Source: Vibrio sp. CAU 1672 (GTDB lineage: Bacteria; Pseudomonadota; Gammaproteobacteria; Enterobacterales; Vibrionaceae). From it: a stretch of 64,000 bases of DNA. The DNA lies in assembly GCF_029223195.1 (NCBI RefSeq), contig NZ_JARHUF010000001.1, positions 62,001 through 126,000 on the forward strand, written 5' to 3'. The notes beneath the pieces were generated by a model. That model had not been told where the DNA came from and made no database searches. It was given only the letters and a program-made list of their open reading frames with translations. Of this stretch, positions 9,120-17,887 are shown piece after piece. Each line of letters starts with the position of its first letter. Position 1 is the stretch's first letter. The position numbers were made by a program, and so were the translations under genes.

Positions 9120-9431
9120 ATGTTATATGTAATTTTGATTGCCGCCGTCTTGATCTTTTGGCTGATTGCGGTTGACAGGCCGGTCCTGAAAGTTGCTTTT
9201 GAAAAAGGTCAAATTGCAAAGGTCAGGGGGCATATGCCGCCATCGTTTAAGCACAACCTGCAGGATATCGGCGAACGCAATCCCTTTGACGGTGAATTCA
9301 AAGTTTATAGCCAGAGAACGGGGATGCGTCTGGCATTTTCTAAGCAGGTGCCGAAAAAGGTTCAGCAGCGCATCCGCAATGTGTTTCCGCATCAAGGTTT
9401 TCAAGCCAGTAAGAACAAAAAACAAGCTTAA
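9120..9431 (+). CDS. DUF3634 family protein
   Basis: A 103-residue protein with one N-terminal membrane helix (LYVILIAAVLIFWLIAV) followed by a basic cytoplasmic-type domain containing FEKGQIAKVRGHMPP, GEFKVYSQ and a Lys-rich tail. This is the DUF3634 pattern known from Vibrio and relatives; function is unknown. ATG 9120 is preferred over the GTG one codon upstream because AAGGAG lies at good distance. It is probably cotranscribed with matP and ends at a strong terminator. Confidence 0.8.
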   Translation: MLYVILIAAVLIFWLIAVDRPVLKVAFEKGQIAKVRGHMPPSFKHNLQDIGERNPFDGEFKVYSQRTGMRLAFSKQVPKKVQQRIRNVFPHQGFQASKNKKQA

Positions 9432-9458
9432 GTGACAACACGGTTGCCAATCGATGTT

Positions 9459-9487
9459 AAACGGGACGCAAATGAGCGTCCCGTTTT
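9459..9487 (+). terminator. rho-independent terminator after matP-DUF3634
   Basis: Perfect 11-bp stem AAACGGGACGC / GCGTCCCGTTT with a 6-base loop, followed by T residues. Confidence 0.85.
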
Positions 9488-9550
9488 GGTATACCCAGCC
9501 GGGATTCGGTAGTTTTATGGCCAGAAAGCAATTCTACCCGGAGTATTCAA

Positions 9551-9877
9551 GTGTTTATCCGCTACGTTGTCACGTTTGCTGTGTTGTTTTTATCATGCTC
9601 TTTTGTTGTTATGGCTGATGATGCACAAACCAATCCCCTGGCTAAAAAACTCAAAGCGAAACTGGAAAAGAAGATCGCTCGTCATTTTGATGATTACCAA
9701 GGCTACTGTGATGTAATGATAGAAATGGAGCATCGGGGCAAGACGGCAGTGATCCGGCGAGTATCAGGAACCGGGGATGCCGCAGTATGCCAAGTTGTGA
9801 AATCAAGCCTCAAACTGGGCAGTAAGCACCGTTATCAGTTCCCGGAAAAATACATCCGCCTGCATATATCTTCCTAG
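9551..9877 (+). CDS. small periplasmic protein with TolA C-terminal-like domain
   Basis: A 108-residue protein starting with GTG. Residues 1-22 form a signal peptide (VVTFAVLFLSCSFVVMA, then DDAQ). The rest, with a Lys-rich helix, then YCDVMIEMEHRGKTAVIRR, GTGDAAVCQVVKSSL and KYIRLHIS, resembles the C-terminal domain of TolA/TonB-type proteins. It has two Cys spaced like the TolA disulfide pair. The link to TolA is by pattern only. It is convergent with the last gene of the exopolysaccharide locus, so a role with that locus cannot be inferred. Confidence 0.6.
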   Translation: MFIRYVVTFAVLFLSCSFVVMADDAQTNPLAKKLKAKLEKKIARHFDDYQGYCDVMIEMEHRGKTAVIRRVSGTGDAAVCQVVKSSLKLGSKHRYQFPEKYIRLHISS

Positions 9878-9925
9878 ACAGCTAGAGGTACGACGCATTT
9901 TCCCGTTGATGTTGTCTGTTCTTCG

Positions 9926-11362
9926 TTAGGTGGATATTGATTCTTGCCGCGGAATGACGGTAATCACCGGAACACCCAGACACTTTTCAAGCGATCTCTT
10001 TGAGCGAACAGAGCTATCCAGTAATTCGAGCAAAGTTGCACTCCCGACTCCAAGTGCCGCGCCGCTAATCATACCAAGAATAATAAACATCACACTCGGC
10101 AAATTGGCTGGTGTACTTGGCGTGTAAGGTTCATCAATGATTTTTACTCGTTTACTTTCTTCAAACACCCCCAAGGATCCGGTTAACTGAGCCATTTCAT
10201 AGCGTTCGACCAGATCTTCATACAGTTCACGTTTTACAGCAACATCGCGAGCCAGCCGGTTAATATCTGTAGTGGTGCTACCAAAGCGGTTCGCGTCAGA
10301 TTCGAGTTCTTTGACCATACTGCGTATACTATTGGTCTCTTCTGTTAATGCTTCAAACTTACCCCGCATAACTTGCAGCTGGTGCAACTGGCTGACCAAT
10401 AAAGGTTGAGCTTCACTAAAAGGGCTTACGGTTGCGTTACTCGCAATGTCCCACAACTGATTACTGTTCATTTCAGGCTGTTTGGACTGAAGTAAAACAC
10501 TTCGTTCCTGCTCAAGCCGTTTTAACTCACGTAATTTTGCCTGCACCATGCTGTGCGCCTCGGTGTACTTCGCCCGTAATAGTGTCAGTTTGCTGCGTAT
10601 CTCGATGATCTGTTCTTCGATTTTACCTATCACCGGATTAGTTTTAGACAGTTGTTGATCCAAACTGCCAAGGCTGCGAGCCACACCTGCGAGTTCCGCT
10701 TCTTTTTCTGCCAGGGTTTGTTTAAGGCTTGCAAGGCGGGTAAGGCTTTGTGCCTGCATTTCCGGCGTCGCATGCGAATAAGCATTTTTGTATTCCGCAA
10801 ATGCCTGCTCAGCGATGTCGAGTTCTTCTCGTCGTTTGTTGATGTGTACGGTCAAGAAATGGCTGGAATCTTTTATCGAAGAGCGCTCCGGTGCCAAAAG
10901 TTGCTCGACGAAATGATCGCTGACCGATTGAAGCATGGTATCCATCCCCTCAGGCTCTGAGCGTGAGAGCTGGATTTGAATGAAATCCTTGCCTAATTGC
11001 TTCACTTCCAGGCTGGCAGCTAAGTGCCTGATGATGGCTTCTTGTTTTGTCCGGGGCATGCTGGCGTCGATTAACCCTTGCTCTTCAGCAACGGAATACA
11101 ACACATGGCGGCTCTTTAACAGGGTGCTCAATGCACTGAGGCGGTCTTTTAACCGGGTAGAAACGGCAATATCTTCTAAAAACGGATTCATTTTGGCTGT
11201 CTCCTGGATCAGCATGCTGGTGTGGGATACATAGGTGGTTGGCACCAGTTTACTGATGAAATAACCAAGGATCGGCAGGATAAGCATCGGCATGACAATC
11301 AGATAACGTCTTCGCCACGCACCGGTCAAAATAAGAATGATGTTGTCGCGTATTTGTGTCAT
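9926..11362 (-). CDS. sypO: polysaccharide chain-length determinant, SypO-like
   Basis: A 478-residue Wzz/Wzc-type protein without a kinase domain. There is an N-terminal membrane helix (about 18-38, MPMLILPILGYFI), a long periplasmic part rich in heptads (about 170-380, e.g. LKQTLAEKEAELAGVARSLG), and a second membrane helix near the C-terminus (SVMFIILGMISGAALGVG). A short cytoplasmic end reads KCLGVPVITVIP. Such proteins set polymer length in Wzy-dependent export. It is the last gene of the locus and its start overlaps the preceding glycosyltransferase gene by 4 bases. The name follows gene order in the V. fischeri syp locus. Confidence 0.82.
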   Translation of the reverse strand: MTQIRDNIILILTGAWRRRYLIVMPMLILPILGYFISKLVPTTYVSHTSMLIQETAKMNPFLEDIAVSTRLKDRLSALSTLLKSRHVLYSVAEEQGLIDASMPRTKQEAIIRHLAASLEVKQLGKDFIQIQLSRSEPEGMDTMLQSVSDHFVEQLLAPERSSIKDSSHFLTVHINKRREELDIAEQAFAEYKNAYSHATPEMQAQSLTRLASLKQTLAEKEAELAGVARSLGSLDQQLSKTNPVIGKIEEQIIEIRSKLTLLRAKYTEAHSMVQAKLRELKRLEQERSVLLQSKQPEMNSNQLWDIASNATVSPFSEAQPLLVSQLHQLQVMRGKFEALTEETNSIRSMVKELESDANRFGSTTTDINRLARDVAVKRELYEDLVERYEMAQLTGSLGVFEESKRVKIIDEPYTPSTPANLPSVMFIILGMISGAALGVGSATLLELLDSSVRSKRSLEKCLGVPVITVIPRQESIST

Positions 11363-12483
11363 AGCTGCCTCACGAGTTGTTCAACAAGTTGTGCTTTGTG
11401 GTCCCAGCTATGCTCTTGAATAGCGATGTAAGGTGCGCTGTGGGATGAGTCGAGATGCTTTAAACAATCGCTAACCTCATTAGCGGTTTGTACGACGTGG
11501 ATAACGTCAGCAAAAGGCGCCAGGGCCGGAAAGGCCGTACTGATTACCGGTTTGCCGGCAGCAAGATACTCCAGCAGTTTTAACGGATTGCATGCCTGGA
11601 TTTGCTGATTGTTGATGAAAGGCAACCAGCTGGCCTCCCAGTGCTGGGAGTAACGCGGCAGCTGATGGTGCGGACGCGGACCCAAATAATGAATGTTATC
11701 GCGGTCAGGCAGCGGAACATGATCAAACTCATTGGGGCCGATGAAGACCAAGTCCCAATTCGGGTTTTGCTCAGCGACCGAAGCGATGAGCGCATAATCA
11801 AGCCAAGCCGATAAACTGCCATAAAAACCCAACACCTGACGTTGGCCAGCCAGGTCATTAGCTTTGGGTGCCGGGTTGGTGAATAACGCGCAATCTACAC
11901 CGTGTGATATCGTAACCGTCTTATTTTTGGGGAACTTCTCTTCTAACGCTTGACTGGCCACCAGAATAAGATCAGCTGCTTCAACCAGATCTGCCTCATG
12001 TTCCAGCACCGTTGCATGGTCGACGCCTGCCAGGGAACCAAAATCATCGCCACAGTAATAAACGATGCCATTTTTCGCCAGGCCGCGACACACATCAACG
12101 GCAGTAGGTAAGGAAGCCCAAAAGAGCGGGGCTTGCACACCATGCCTCTTCAGGTGGCGCCTGAGTTGCCATTGCATGATTTGTGCGGTACAGCGCCTGA
12201 GTATCGACGACCGCGGGGCAGGTAAGGTCATTAGGTTGACCACATGCAAGTTGGGATGTGAGGTGGCAGAGAAACGTGGTGTGTGGTTTACATTTTTAAT
12301 ACCGATGTAGCGGGCACACTTATTGACCACCCGTTTTAGATCCTTTTTACTGAGTGTCGGCTGACGCAGGCCAATAGAGTTTACCCACACTACCCGATAT
12401 TGCTTAGTCAGCCGGGTAATAATATGTTGTGTGGAAGATGGCAGGCCGCCAAAGTCCTCTCCGAATACGACAATATCTTTCAT
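11359..12483 (-). CDS. sypN: glycosyltransferase (GT-B fold), SypN position
   Basis: A 374-residue predicted GT-B glycosyltransferase. The C-terminal half has the nucleotide-sugar-binding pattern VLGFYGSLSAWLDYALIA and NPLKLLEYLAAGKPVIST, with the conserved Glu in LLEYLAAG. The N-terminal part (IVVFGEDFGGLPSST) is the acceptor domain. Donor sugar and acceptor cannot be told. No acetyltransferase gene (sypM in V. fischeri) lies between it and the ligase gene. A weak sigma-54-like promoter lies in the 110-base gap upstream, so this gene and sypO may form their own transcription unit. Confidence 0.75.
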   Translation of the reverse strand: MKDIVVFGEDFGGLPSSTQHIITRLTKQYRVVWVNSIGLRQPTLSKKDLKRVVNKCARYIGIKNVNHTPRFSATSHPNLHVVNLMTLPAPRSSILRRCTAQIMQWQLRRHLKRHGVQAPLFWASLPTAVDVCRGLAKNGIVYYCGDDFGSLAGVDHATVLEHEADLVEAADLILVASQALEEKFPKNKTVTISHGVDCALFTNPAPKANDLAGQRQVLGFYGSLSAWLDYALIASVAEQNPNWDLVFIGPNEFDHVPLPDRDNIHYLGPRPHHQLPRYSQHWEASWLPFINNQQIQACNPLKLLEYLAAGKPVISTAFPALAPFADVIHVVQTANEVSDCLKHLDSSHSAPYIAIQEHSWDHKAQLVEQLVRQL

Positions 12484-12528
12484 TCTCAGCCCCTGATATC
12501 ACAAGTTATAGGTTCTGCTAATCAGGCT

Positions 12529-12544
12529 TTCATAGAACGTGCCA
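12529..12544 (-). promoter_or_regulatory. weak sigma-54-like promoter upstream of sypN
   Basis: Minus strand TGGCACGTTCTATGAA. The -24 element TGGCACG is perfect, but the -12 element has GA where GC is expected. It lies 46-61 bases upstream of the sypN start and 60 bases downstream of an enhancer-like sequence at 12604. It is proposed only because two better copies of the same arrangement occur in this locus. Confidence 0.35.
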
Positions 12545-12593
12545 ACTAATAAATAGATAAAATACAGTCCTTTAGTTGATCTATGACCGCAAT

Positions 12594-13967
12594 TTATGTT
12601 TGTTTTTCGTTTTGACAATCATTTTGCGCAATGCGATTGGTGGCAATGGTAAGCGCGGCAAGAATGTAGATCGGCCAGGTGAACCCCTGGGTCAGGAAGG
12701 TGCCGGAGACGATCGTGCCTAATAGACCGCCGAATACCGCATTGATGCAAATCGATAATGCTGGCGGCGAGGCGGGGCTAAGTAACTGCAAAGAGCGCAG
12801 TGACGTTCGGCATAATGAGACGATCAGGGCAATAAAAATCGCTAAGCCGAGAAAACCGGTTTCTGCCAGCACGCCGAACCAAGTACTGTGGACGGCGTGG
12901 TTCAACCCATCCCAGTGTGGGCTGTAAAAAAAGTAGTTGCTGTAGAAGTTGTCGATACCGACCCCGGTGAAGGGATGGGACAGAGCCATTTTAAATGCGG
13001 CTTCCCAGGCATAGAGGCGTCCCATGGCTGATGCATCAATGCCGGCTTCAGCGGCTCCGCCGGAGGCGCGTCCTGAAATCCCCGCCACAGCATACAGCAG
13101 CAAGGCAACAACTATTCCTACGCTGACCACTAAAACCTTACTTTTAATATGCTTAAATGCAAAGTAACCAAATACTGCTAAGGCACCCAGCAGGCCGCCC
13201 CGGCTTTGGGTTTCAATGATGGCTAAAAAGAGTACCACGGATATGATCAGTGCGATCACACGCATGAACCATGACGAACGTTTTTCAACCAGTTGCGCGA
13301 CATTAAATGCCAGCGGAAACATTAACACCAGCGCCAAGTCATTCGGGTCACCCAGCATTGAGCCAATTGAACGACCGATAGAGACGCGCGTTCCCTCTAC
13401 CAAGTCGATGCCGTTCGCTGCATTAGAAAGTGCCACCATGCCGATCAGTAAGCCTGCAACCATAATCGTTTTCGAGATCTGTGCCAGTTGGGCAGGCGTG
13501 GTGATCAACCACATGATCGCCAACGACATGACGATGATCTTCCAGTAGATGCTCTTAAATGCGGTAAGTGCAATTCCGGTATTAGAAGCGAAGACAACAC
13601 CGAGAATGACCAACCCCCAGAACACCACCAGCCACTTCATGGCCGGATGCCAGTAAGGTTTGATCTGACCGCTAATGACAAAGTGAAAACTCAACGCGGC
13701 CAGAGCGCCGAGGGAAAGCAGCAATGGGATCTTAAAGTTATACAGAACGGGAAAGGCTTCATGGATGCGGAAAAATGAAAACACCACAAACAGGGTCACC
13801 AGCCAGAAAGTCTGGCTTAGCACAAACAGAATGGCCAAAGGTGCAAAACATAGCGCCACTATCAGGAATGGGTGAGGTAATACCAACCAAATCAAAGCAA
13901 TAGTTAGACTTAATCCCATCGCCAGGCTGATTTGATTTACGCGTGTGTGACAGCGGTTCATAACCAC
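12594..13967 (-). CDS. sypL: O-antigen ligase/polymerase family membrane protein, SypL-like
   Basis: A 457-residue integral membrane protein with about 10-12 hydrophobic segments. It contains the Wzy_C (O-antigen ligase) pattern: QSRGGLLGALAVFGYFAF, then a large periplasmic loop with GRLYAWEAAFKMALSHPFTGVGIDNF and the conserved His in HAVHSTWFGVLAETG. It probably polymerises or transfers repeat units at the periplasmic face. Its start overlaps the end of the flippase gene by 10 bases, which indicates one transcript. The name follows gene order in syp. Confidence 0.82.
   Translation of the reverse strand: MVMNRCHTRVNQISLAMGLSLTIALIWLVLPHPFLIVALCFAPLAILFVLSQTFWLVTLFVVFSFFRIHEAFPVLYNFKIPLLLSLGALAALSFHFVISGQIKPYWHPAMKWLVVFWGLVILGVVFASNTGIALTAFKSIYWKIIVMSLAIMWLITTPAQLAQISKTIMVAGLLIGMVALSNAANGIDLVEGTRVSIGRSIGSMLGDPNDLALVLMFPLAFNVAQLVEKRSSWFMRVIALIISVVLFLAIIETQSRGGLLGALAVFGYFAFKHIKSKVLVVSVGIVVALLLYAVAGISGRASGGAAEAGIDASAMGRLYAWEAAFKMALSHPFTGVGIDNFYSNYFFYSPHWDGLNHAVHSTWFGVLAETGFLGLAIFIALIVSLCRTSLRSLQLLSPASPPALSICINAVFGGLLGTIVSGTFLTQGFTWPIYILAALTIATNRIAQNDCQNEKQT
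12604..12620. promoter_or_regulatory. degenerate enhancer-like site near the sypN promoter
   Basis: TTTTCGTTTTGACAATC is identical at 15 of 17 positions to the imperfect site at 20478-20494, which itself resembles the locus palindrome TTCTCATTATGAGAA. It lies 60 bp upstream of the weak -24 element, about one helical turn closer than at the other two promoters. It sits inside the 3' end of sypL, so coding constraint is an alternative explanation. Confidence 0.3.
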
Positions 13968-15385
13968 ACTCTCTTAACGCGGTGTTGCCATTTCCCAACT
14001 TGAAGCTCGATCGTATCTCGTGTGCTAGCTGGTAAGTAACGCCATGCGATACACATGAACAGGCTGACAAACATAACCATCACCACCAAGGTTGCACTAA
14101 TCGCCTGAGCAGCATAGATCATGAACAGTGCCGCACCGGACAACATATGCAGTACTACCAAAAGGTTGAGGTTAAAAGGTAGGGGCATGCACAATTGTCC
14201 AGCCGCGTAGGTTAAAACGGTCTTACAGCACTGAGCCAGATATAGCGCAATGAAAATGCCGAATATGCCAAGATGAGGTAACCCAAACAGCAAGGAAAGC
14301 GCGACACTTGCCGAGATAATGTTGATGCCAAGTAGCCAACGGGTATTTTGCTTGTAGAGTATCGCTACATTTAGCAGCTCGTTCCACTCTTTGAGCATAG
14401 CAATTGGCAAGAGAAAAAATACGTAGAGCAGCGCGTCCTGATACTCATAAGGAAGCAAGAGGCTAATGACAATAAAGGCGAGGCCTGCGACTACCACACT
14501 CAATGCTGCGACGTAAATGATACCCAGATGGGTAATATTAGTTGTTTCAGTTATCGGTTTGCTTTCTAAATACGCAAAGCGGCGTGGCATCCACCACATA
14601 CCGAACGGCTGGACCAGAATACACATCCCCAGGCTGAACTTGGCGGCAATGGCATAAACCCCAAGGGTGGCTAAATCGGTTGTTCCGATAAACCAGCGTT
14701 CCGCACCATTCAGACAAAAAGCCAATATTGCTGAAAGCATGAGGGGCATGCTGTACCTGAGGTACAGCTTAATTTTTTGTGGTTTCGGCAGGATAAAGCG
14801 ATAACGGTTAATTCGCTTGAGCCAGATAAACTGCGTGAGGTTGGCGAAAAGCCCGGCGGCTATCACTGACGAGATGTCAGGTGAATAACTGAGCAAGATC
14901 AGAATACAAGAGACTTGCATCACAGTGGTGGTAACCATGATGTTAAGCAGAGTTCTGGCTTTGTCGTTCTGCATTCTTAACCAGGCGGTACCTATCGCGA
15001 TCGCGCCTTCTAAACCTACGCTTAAGATCAGCATCAATAGTTCAATGGTGCGAAACGGAGCAGGTACAGCGACAGAAAATAGGGTGATGACTAACAACAG
15101 CACAACGCTAAATGAGATCAAAACACTCAACGAGTAAATCTGGCTTAATGAATGATGGCGGGTGCGAGGAGTCTTTCTCACTCCCACAAACCGATACATC
15201 ACTTCATGCAACGCCAAACCGACACACAATGCCGCAACAAAGCCGAACGACATCAGCAGTTCGAGTGTTCCCATTTGTGTCGGAGATAGAAAGTGAGGTA
15301 ACACCGGTAGCATTAGCAGGCTGATACTTTTATTGATCACCAGAGCAACAGCAAATATCGACATGTTGGCGAGGGCTTTAGACAT
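13958..15385 (-). CDS. sypK: lipid-linked oligosaccharide flippase (Wzx-type), SypK-like
   Basis: A 475-residue polytopic membrane protein with about 12-14 helices, of the MOP/polysaccharide-transporter superfamily. The start MSKALANMSIFAVALVINKSIS and repeated pattern LMLPVLPHFLSPTQMGTLEL are typical of Wzx proteins. It would flip undecaprenyl-linked repeat units to the periplasm. Its start overlaps the upstream glycosyltransferase by 8 bases and its end overlaps the ligase/polymerase gene by 10 bases. The substrate is unknown. Confidence 0.82.
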   Translation of the reverse strand: MSKALANMSIFAVALVINKSISLLMLPVLPHFLSPTQMGTLELLMSFGFVAALCVGLALHEVMYRFVGVRKTPRTRHHSLSQIYSLSVLISFSVVLLLVITLFSVAVPAPFRTIELLMLILSVGLEGAIAIGTAWLRMQNDKARTLLNIMVTTTVMQVSCILILLSYSPDISSVIAAGLFANLTQFIWLKRINRYRFILPKPQKIKLYLRYSMPLMLSAILAFCLNGAERWFIGTTDLATLGVYAIAAKFSLGMCILVQPFGMWWMPRRFAYLESKPITETTNITHLGIIYVAALSVVVAGLAFIVISLLLPYEYQDALLYVFFLLPIAMLKEWNELLNVAILYKQNTRWLLGINIISASVALSLLFGLPHLGIFGIFIALYLAQCCKTVLTYAAGQLCMPLPFNLNLLVVLHMLSGAALFMIYAAQAISATLVVMVMFVSLFMCIAWRYLPASTRDTIELQVGKWQHRVKRVWL

Positions 15386-16547
15386 GATTCAGCCCTCGCG
15401 TTTTTTGCTTGGCTGTTGTGCTGCAAGACTGGACGGGTGTGGTCTGCTGAAGATATTGCACGATGGGCTGGTAACATCGTGCCGCCCGGTAAAATTGTGC
15501 AAGGTTCAACGCTTCCAGTCCCATAGTTACTTTTAACCATGGCTGTTCATTAAGCAAACAAATTGCATTGTGCAGTGACTGGGCTGAGTTGGGGGTGTAT
15601 TTGAAACAGTTTTTCCCATGGGTCAGAACACGATCCCAATAAGAATTATCATGGGGAATGACGACACACATGCCAGCAGCCAGCGCCTCGAGTATCGACA
15701 AGCCAAACGGTTCATTCACGCTGGTTGAAACAAACACACCACAACGAGAGCGTAGCTGATCTAAGTTTGACGGTGTCTCGAACCATTTGACGCCGGGTAT
15801 TTGCTTGTCAGGCTCACTGACTTCAAGTGAATTGTGTTTTGGGCGAATGTAGCAAATATCAGAGTGAAAATGCTTATCTGTATCCAGCTGTATTGCCTCC
15901 AGCAGCAGGTCGAGGTTTTTCCATTTCAGTAAACTGGCTGCCCAGAAGATTCGCCCCGATATCGGGTTAGCCGGGGTTGGCCAACGTTGATCGGAAATGC
16001 CATTGACAAAAGTGGAGGTGTTCAATGTTGTCCAGTAACGCTCTGCGGCGGGCTTGGGCATAGACAAATAGGCCTGAAGTGCGCTGATCATTGACGGCCT
16101 GGTGTTGGCCAGGTAATAAATGGCGGACGCCTTAACCAGGCAGTACCCCGTCGATCGCGCAGCCGCGACCGGTCCGTGTATCATCTGGACAACCGGTATC
16201 CGAACCAGCATCCGCAGCAGATACAGCGGCATATCGTTACCCGGACAAGACAGCCCCATTAACCAGTCGATTTTTGGTAACTTCGCGTACACAAACAGTA
16301 GCTGTACGGCATAGAAACAACACATCAGCCAGTAGCCGATCCCACTTTCTCGCCTGAAAGGCGATCGTTTGACGGGCAGGAGTTGGATGCGCGGGTGACT
16401 GGCCAACAGGGCATGCCAGTGCTCAACATCCGTCGAGGCGATATAGCCGATAATCTCTTGCTCATCGCATAACTTCAGTAGTTCAGCATTGGCGACTTTA
16501 GAGCCGCCATGCATTGCAATCAGATCGAACATGAGAACACGTTTCAT
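15378..16547 (-). CDS. sypJ: glycosyltransferase family 4-like, SypJ position
   Basis: A 389-residue predicted retaining GT-B glycosyltransferase. The C-terminal domain shows GRIFWAASLLKWKNLDLLLEA and the donor-binding E-x7-E-type stretch VNEPFGLSILEALAAGMCVV, with both Glu present. The N-terminal domain begins LMFDLIAMHGGSKVA, as in GT4 enzymes. It follows SypI by 8 bases and overlaps the flippase gene by 8. Sugar specificity is not readable. Confidence 0.8.
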   Translation of the reverse strand: MKRVLMFDLIAMHGGSKVANAELLKLCDEQEIIGYIASTDVEHWHALLASHPRIQLLPVKRSPFRRESGIGYWLMCCFYAVQLLFVYAKLPKIDWLMGLSCPGNDMPLYLLRMLVRIPVVQMIHGPVAAARSTGYCLVKASAIYYLANTRPSMISALQAYLSMPKPAAERYWTTLNTSTFVNGISDQRWPTPANPISGRIFWAASLLKWKNLDLLLEAIQLDTDKHFHSDICYIRPKHNSLEVSEPDKQIPGVKWFETPSNLDQLRSRCGVFVSTSVNEPFGLSILEALAAGMCVVIPHDNSYWDRVLTHGKNCFKYTPNSAQSLHNAICLLNEQPWLKVTMGLEALNLAQFYRAARCYQPIVQYLQQTTPVQSCSTTAKQKTRGLNHV

Positions 16548-16555
16548 GTGGCCTC

Positions 16556-17734
16556 CTAGTTCTGGTTAAGCCAGCGGGACAGGGGTTTTGCGCCGTAAGA
16601 CAGTGGCTGAGCTGTCCGGTGTTGGTTCAGTTCATCAAGGTAAATACTTTCAATCGCGCGGACGGAAGCATCAACCGTGAGATTGTGTTTGGCATGCTGG
16701 TAGGCGTTGTCGGCCAATTTCTGGCATAGCAGGGCATCCTGCAGTAACTGCTGTATTGAATTCAGTAATCCCGCCATGCCAGAACTTTTATACAGCAGTG
16801 CACTGTGATTGTTTTTCAGTACTTCCGGGATCCCACCGACCCGTGGTGCGACAATCGGCAGCTTTGCCAAAGCCGCTTCCCCTAGCACCAGCCCAAACGC
16901 TTCGTCATAAGCGCCGCTAATAAACGCGTCTACATTCCCGGTTAACCACGCACCGATGTTGTGTTGTTCACCAACCATATGAATGCGATCAGCCACATTG
17001 AGATTTTGCGCCAGAGCTTGTAGCCTCTCTCTTTCTTCCCCTTCACCAACAATAACTAAGTGCGGGTTGTGTTCGTGATAGTTGTGAAGGCGCATTGCCT
17101 GGATCAAGCGGTCAAATCCTTTTCTTTGGATTAAAGAGCCGACAGAAATGAAGGTAAAGGCCTGTGTCGGGATCCCCAATTGCGATTTGACATCCAAGGT
17201 TGATTCAGAGCGGATGGAGACGCCGTTATGAACAATATCCAGCTTATCGGCCGGATAGCCATCTCGCAGCATCTCCTGTCCAACTGCCTGACTGACACAA
17301 ATAAGGCGTGGCGAGAGGTGCAGGCCTAAAGTGAAACGATCGCGTAACTGGTAGTTGCAATGAAGGTGGGTAACCAACGGAACGTTACACATACGTGCCG
17401 CGAAACTCATCCATTGGCACGGCGCGCCGCTGTTAACATGCACCAGGTCAATGTCCAGCTCTTTGATTAACGCAATGCCTTGTTTAATTAAATCATTCCA
17501 TCCACTGATATCCCAGCGTGGCGCTTGCCAACCACCAACCAGGTTGAACTGTGAGTGGTGGCTGGCGATATGCGTTTCCAGACATTTATCATGCAAAGGG
17601 CGGCAGTTTGTCCAGACAAACGGTTCAAACTGGTGACGATCAATGTTTGAGATGAGATCCAACAGCACGACCTCACTGCCTCGAATCCAGTTATCCCCAT
17701 AATGTACGTAGAGAATGCGTCGCGGAGTGTCCAT
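16556..17734 (-). CDS. sypI: glycosyltransferase family 4, SypI position
   Basis: A 392-residue GT4-type enzyme. It has LYVHYGDNWIRGSEVVLL at the N-terminus (acceptor domain), ISVGSLIQRKGFDRLIQA (donor domain) and the E-x7-E motif in YDEAFGLVLGEAALAKLPIV. Cytoplasmic, adding one sugar to the lipid-linked repeat unit; the sugar is unknown. It is the first gene of the sypI-J-K-L run and is preceded by a sigma-54 promoter and palindromic enhancer-like site in the 153-base gap to sypH. Confidence 0.82.
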   Translation of the reverse strand: MDTPRRILYVHYGDNWIRGSEVVLLDLISNIDRHQFEPFVWTNCRPLHDKCLETHIASHHSQFNLVGGWQAPRWDISGWNDLIKQGIALIKELDIDLVHVNSGAPCQWMSFAARMCNVPLVTHLHCNYQLRDRFTLGLHLSPRLICVSQAVGQEMLRDGYPADKLDIVHNGVSIRSESTLDVKSQLGIPTQAFTFISVGSLIQRKGFDRLIQAMRLHNYHEHNPHLVIVGEGEERERLQALAQNLNVADRIHMVGEQHNIGAWLTGNVDAFISGAYDEAFGLVLGEAALAKLPIVAPRVGGIPEVLKNNHSALLYKSSGMAGLLNSIQQLLQDALLCQKLADNAYQHAKHNLTVDASVRAIESIYLDELNQHRTAQPLSYGAKPLSRWLNQN

Positions 17735-17775
17735 AAATCACCTCAGTTGCACCAGTATAAAATTACTCTGATTAT

Positions 17776-17791
17776 TGCAATGAGGATGCCA
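17776..17791 (-). promoter_or_regulatory. sigma-54 promoter of the sypI-L unit
   Basis: Minus strand TGGCATCCTCATTGCA. Invariant GG and GC are separated by 10 bases; the match to TGGCACNNNNNTTGCA has a single difference. It lies 42-57 bases upstream of sypI, and a palindrome lies 71 bp further upstream. The regulator is presumably the sigma-54 activator SypG encoded in the same locus. Confidence 0.78.
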
Positions 17792-17861
17792 ATACATGCG
17801 TGAAGTATATCTGGCTGATTTTTAAAGATTTAATTTTAATTTAATGTGCGGCGAAGTAACC

Positions 17862-17878
17862 ATTCTCATTATGAGAAT
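17862..17878. promoter_or_regulatory. palindromic enhancer-like site, sypI promoter
   Basis: ATTCTCATTATGAGAAT has two perfect 8-bp arms around one central base. The same sequence occurs at 25085-25103 upstream of sypA at nearly the same distance from the -24 element. The left half TTCTCANNNTG agrees with the SypG-binding element recalled from V. fischeri. Probable SypG-like activator site. Confidence 0.72.
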
Positions 17879-17887
17879 AGGATAGTG

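Noticed and set aside
9561..9573. matS-like GCTACGTTGTCAC
   Set aside because: Two mismatches in the left half and inside a coding start region; too weak to call.
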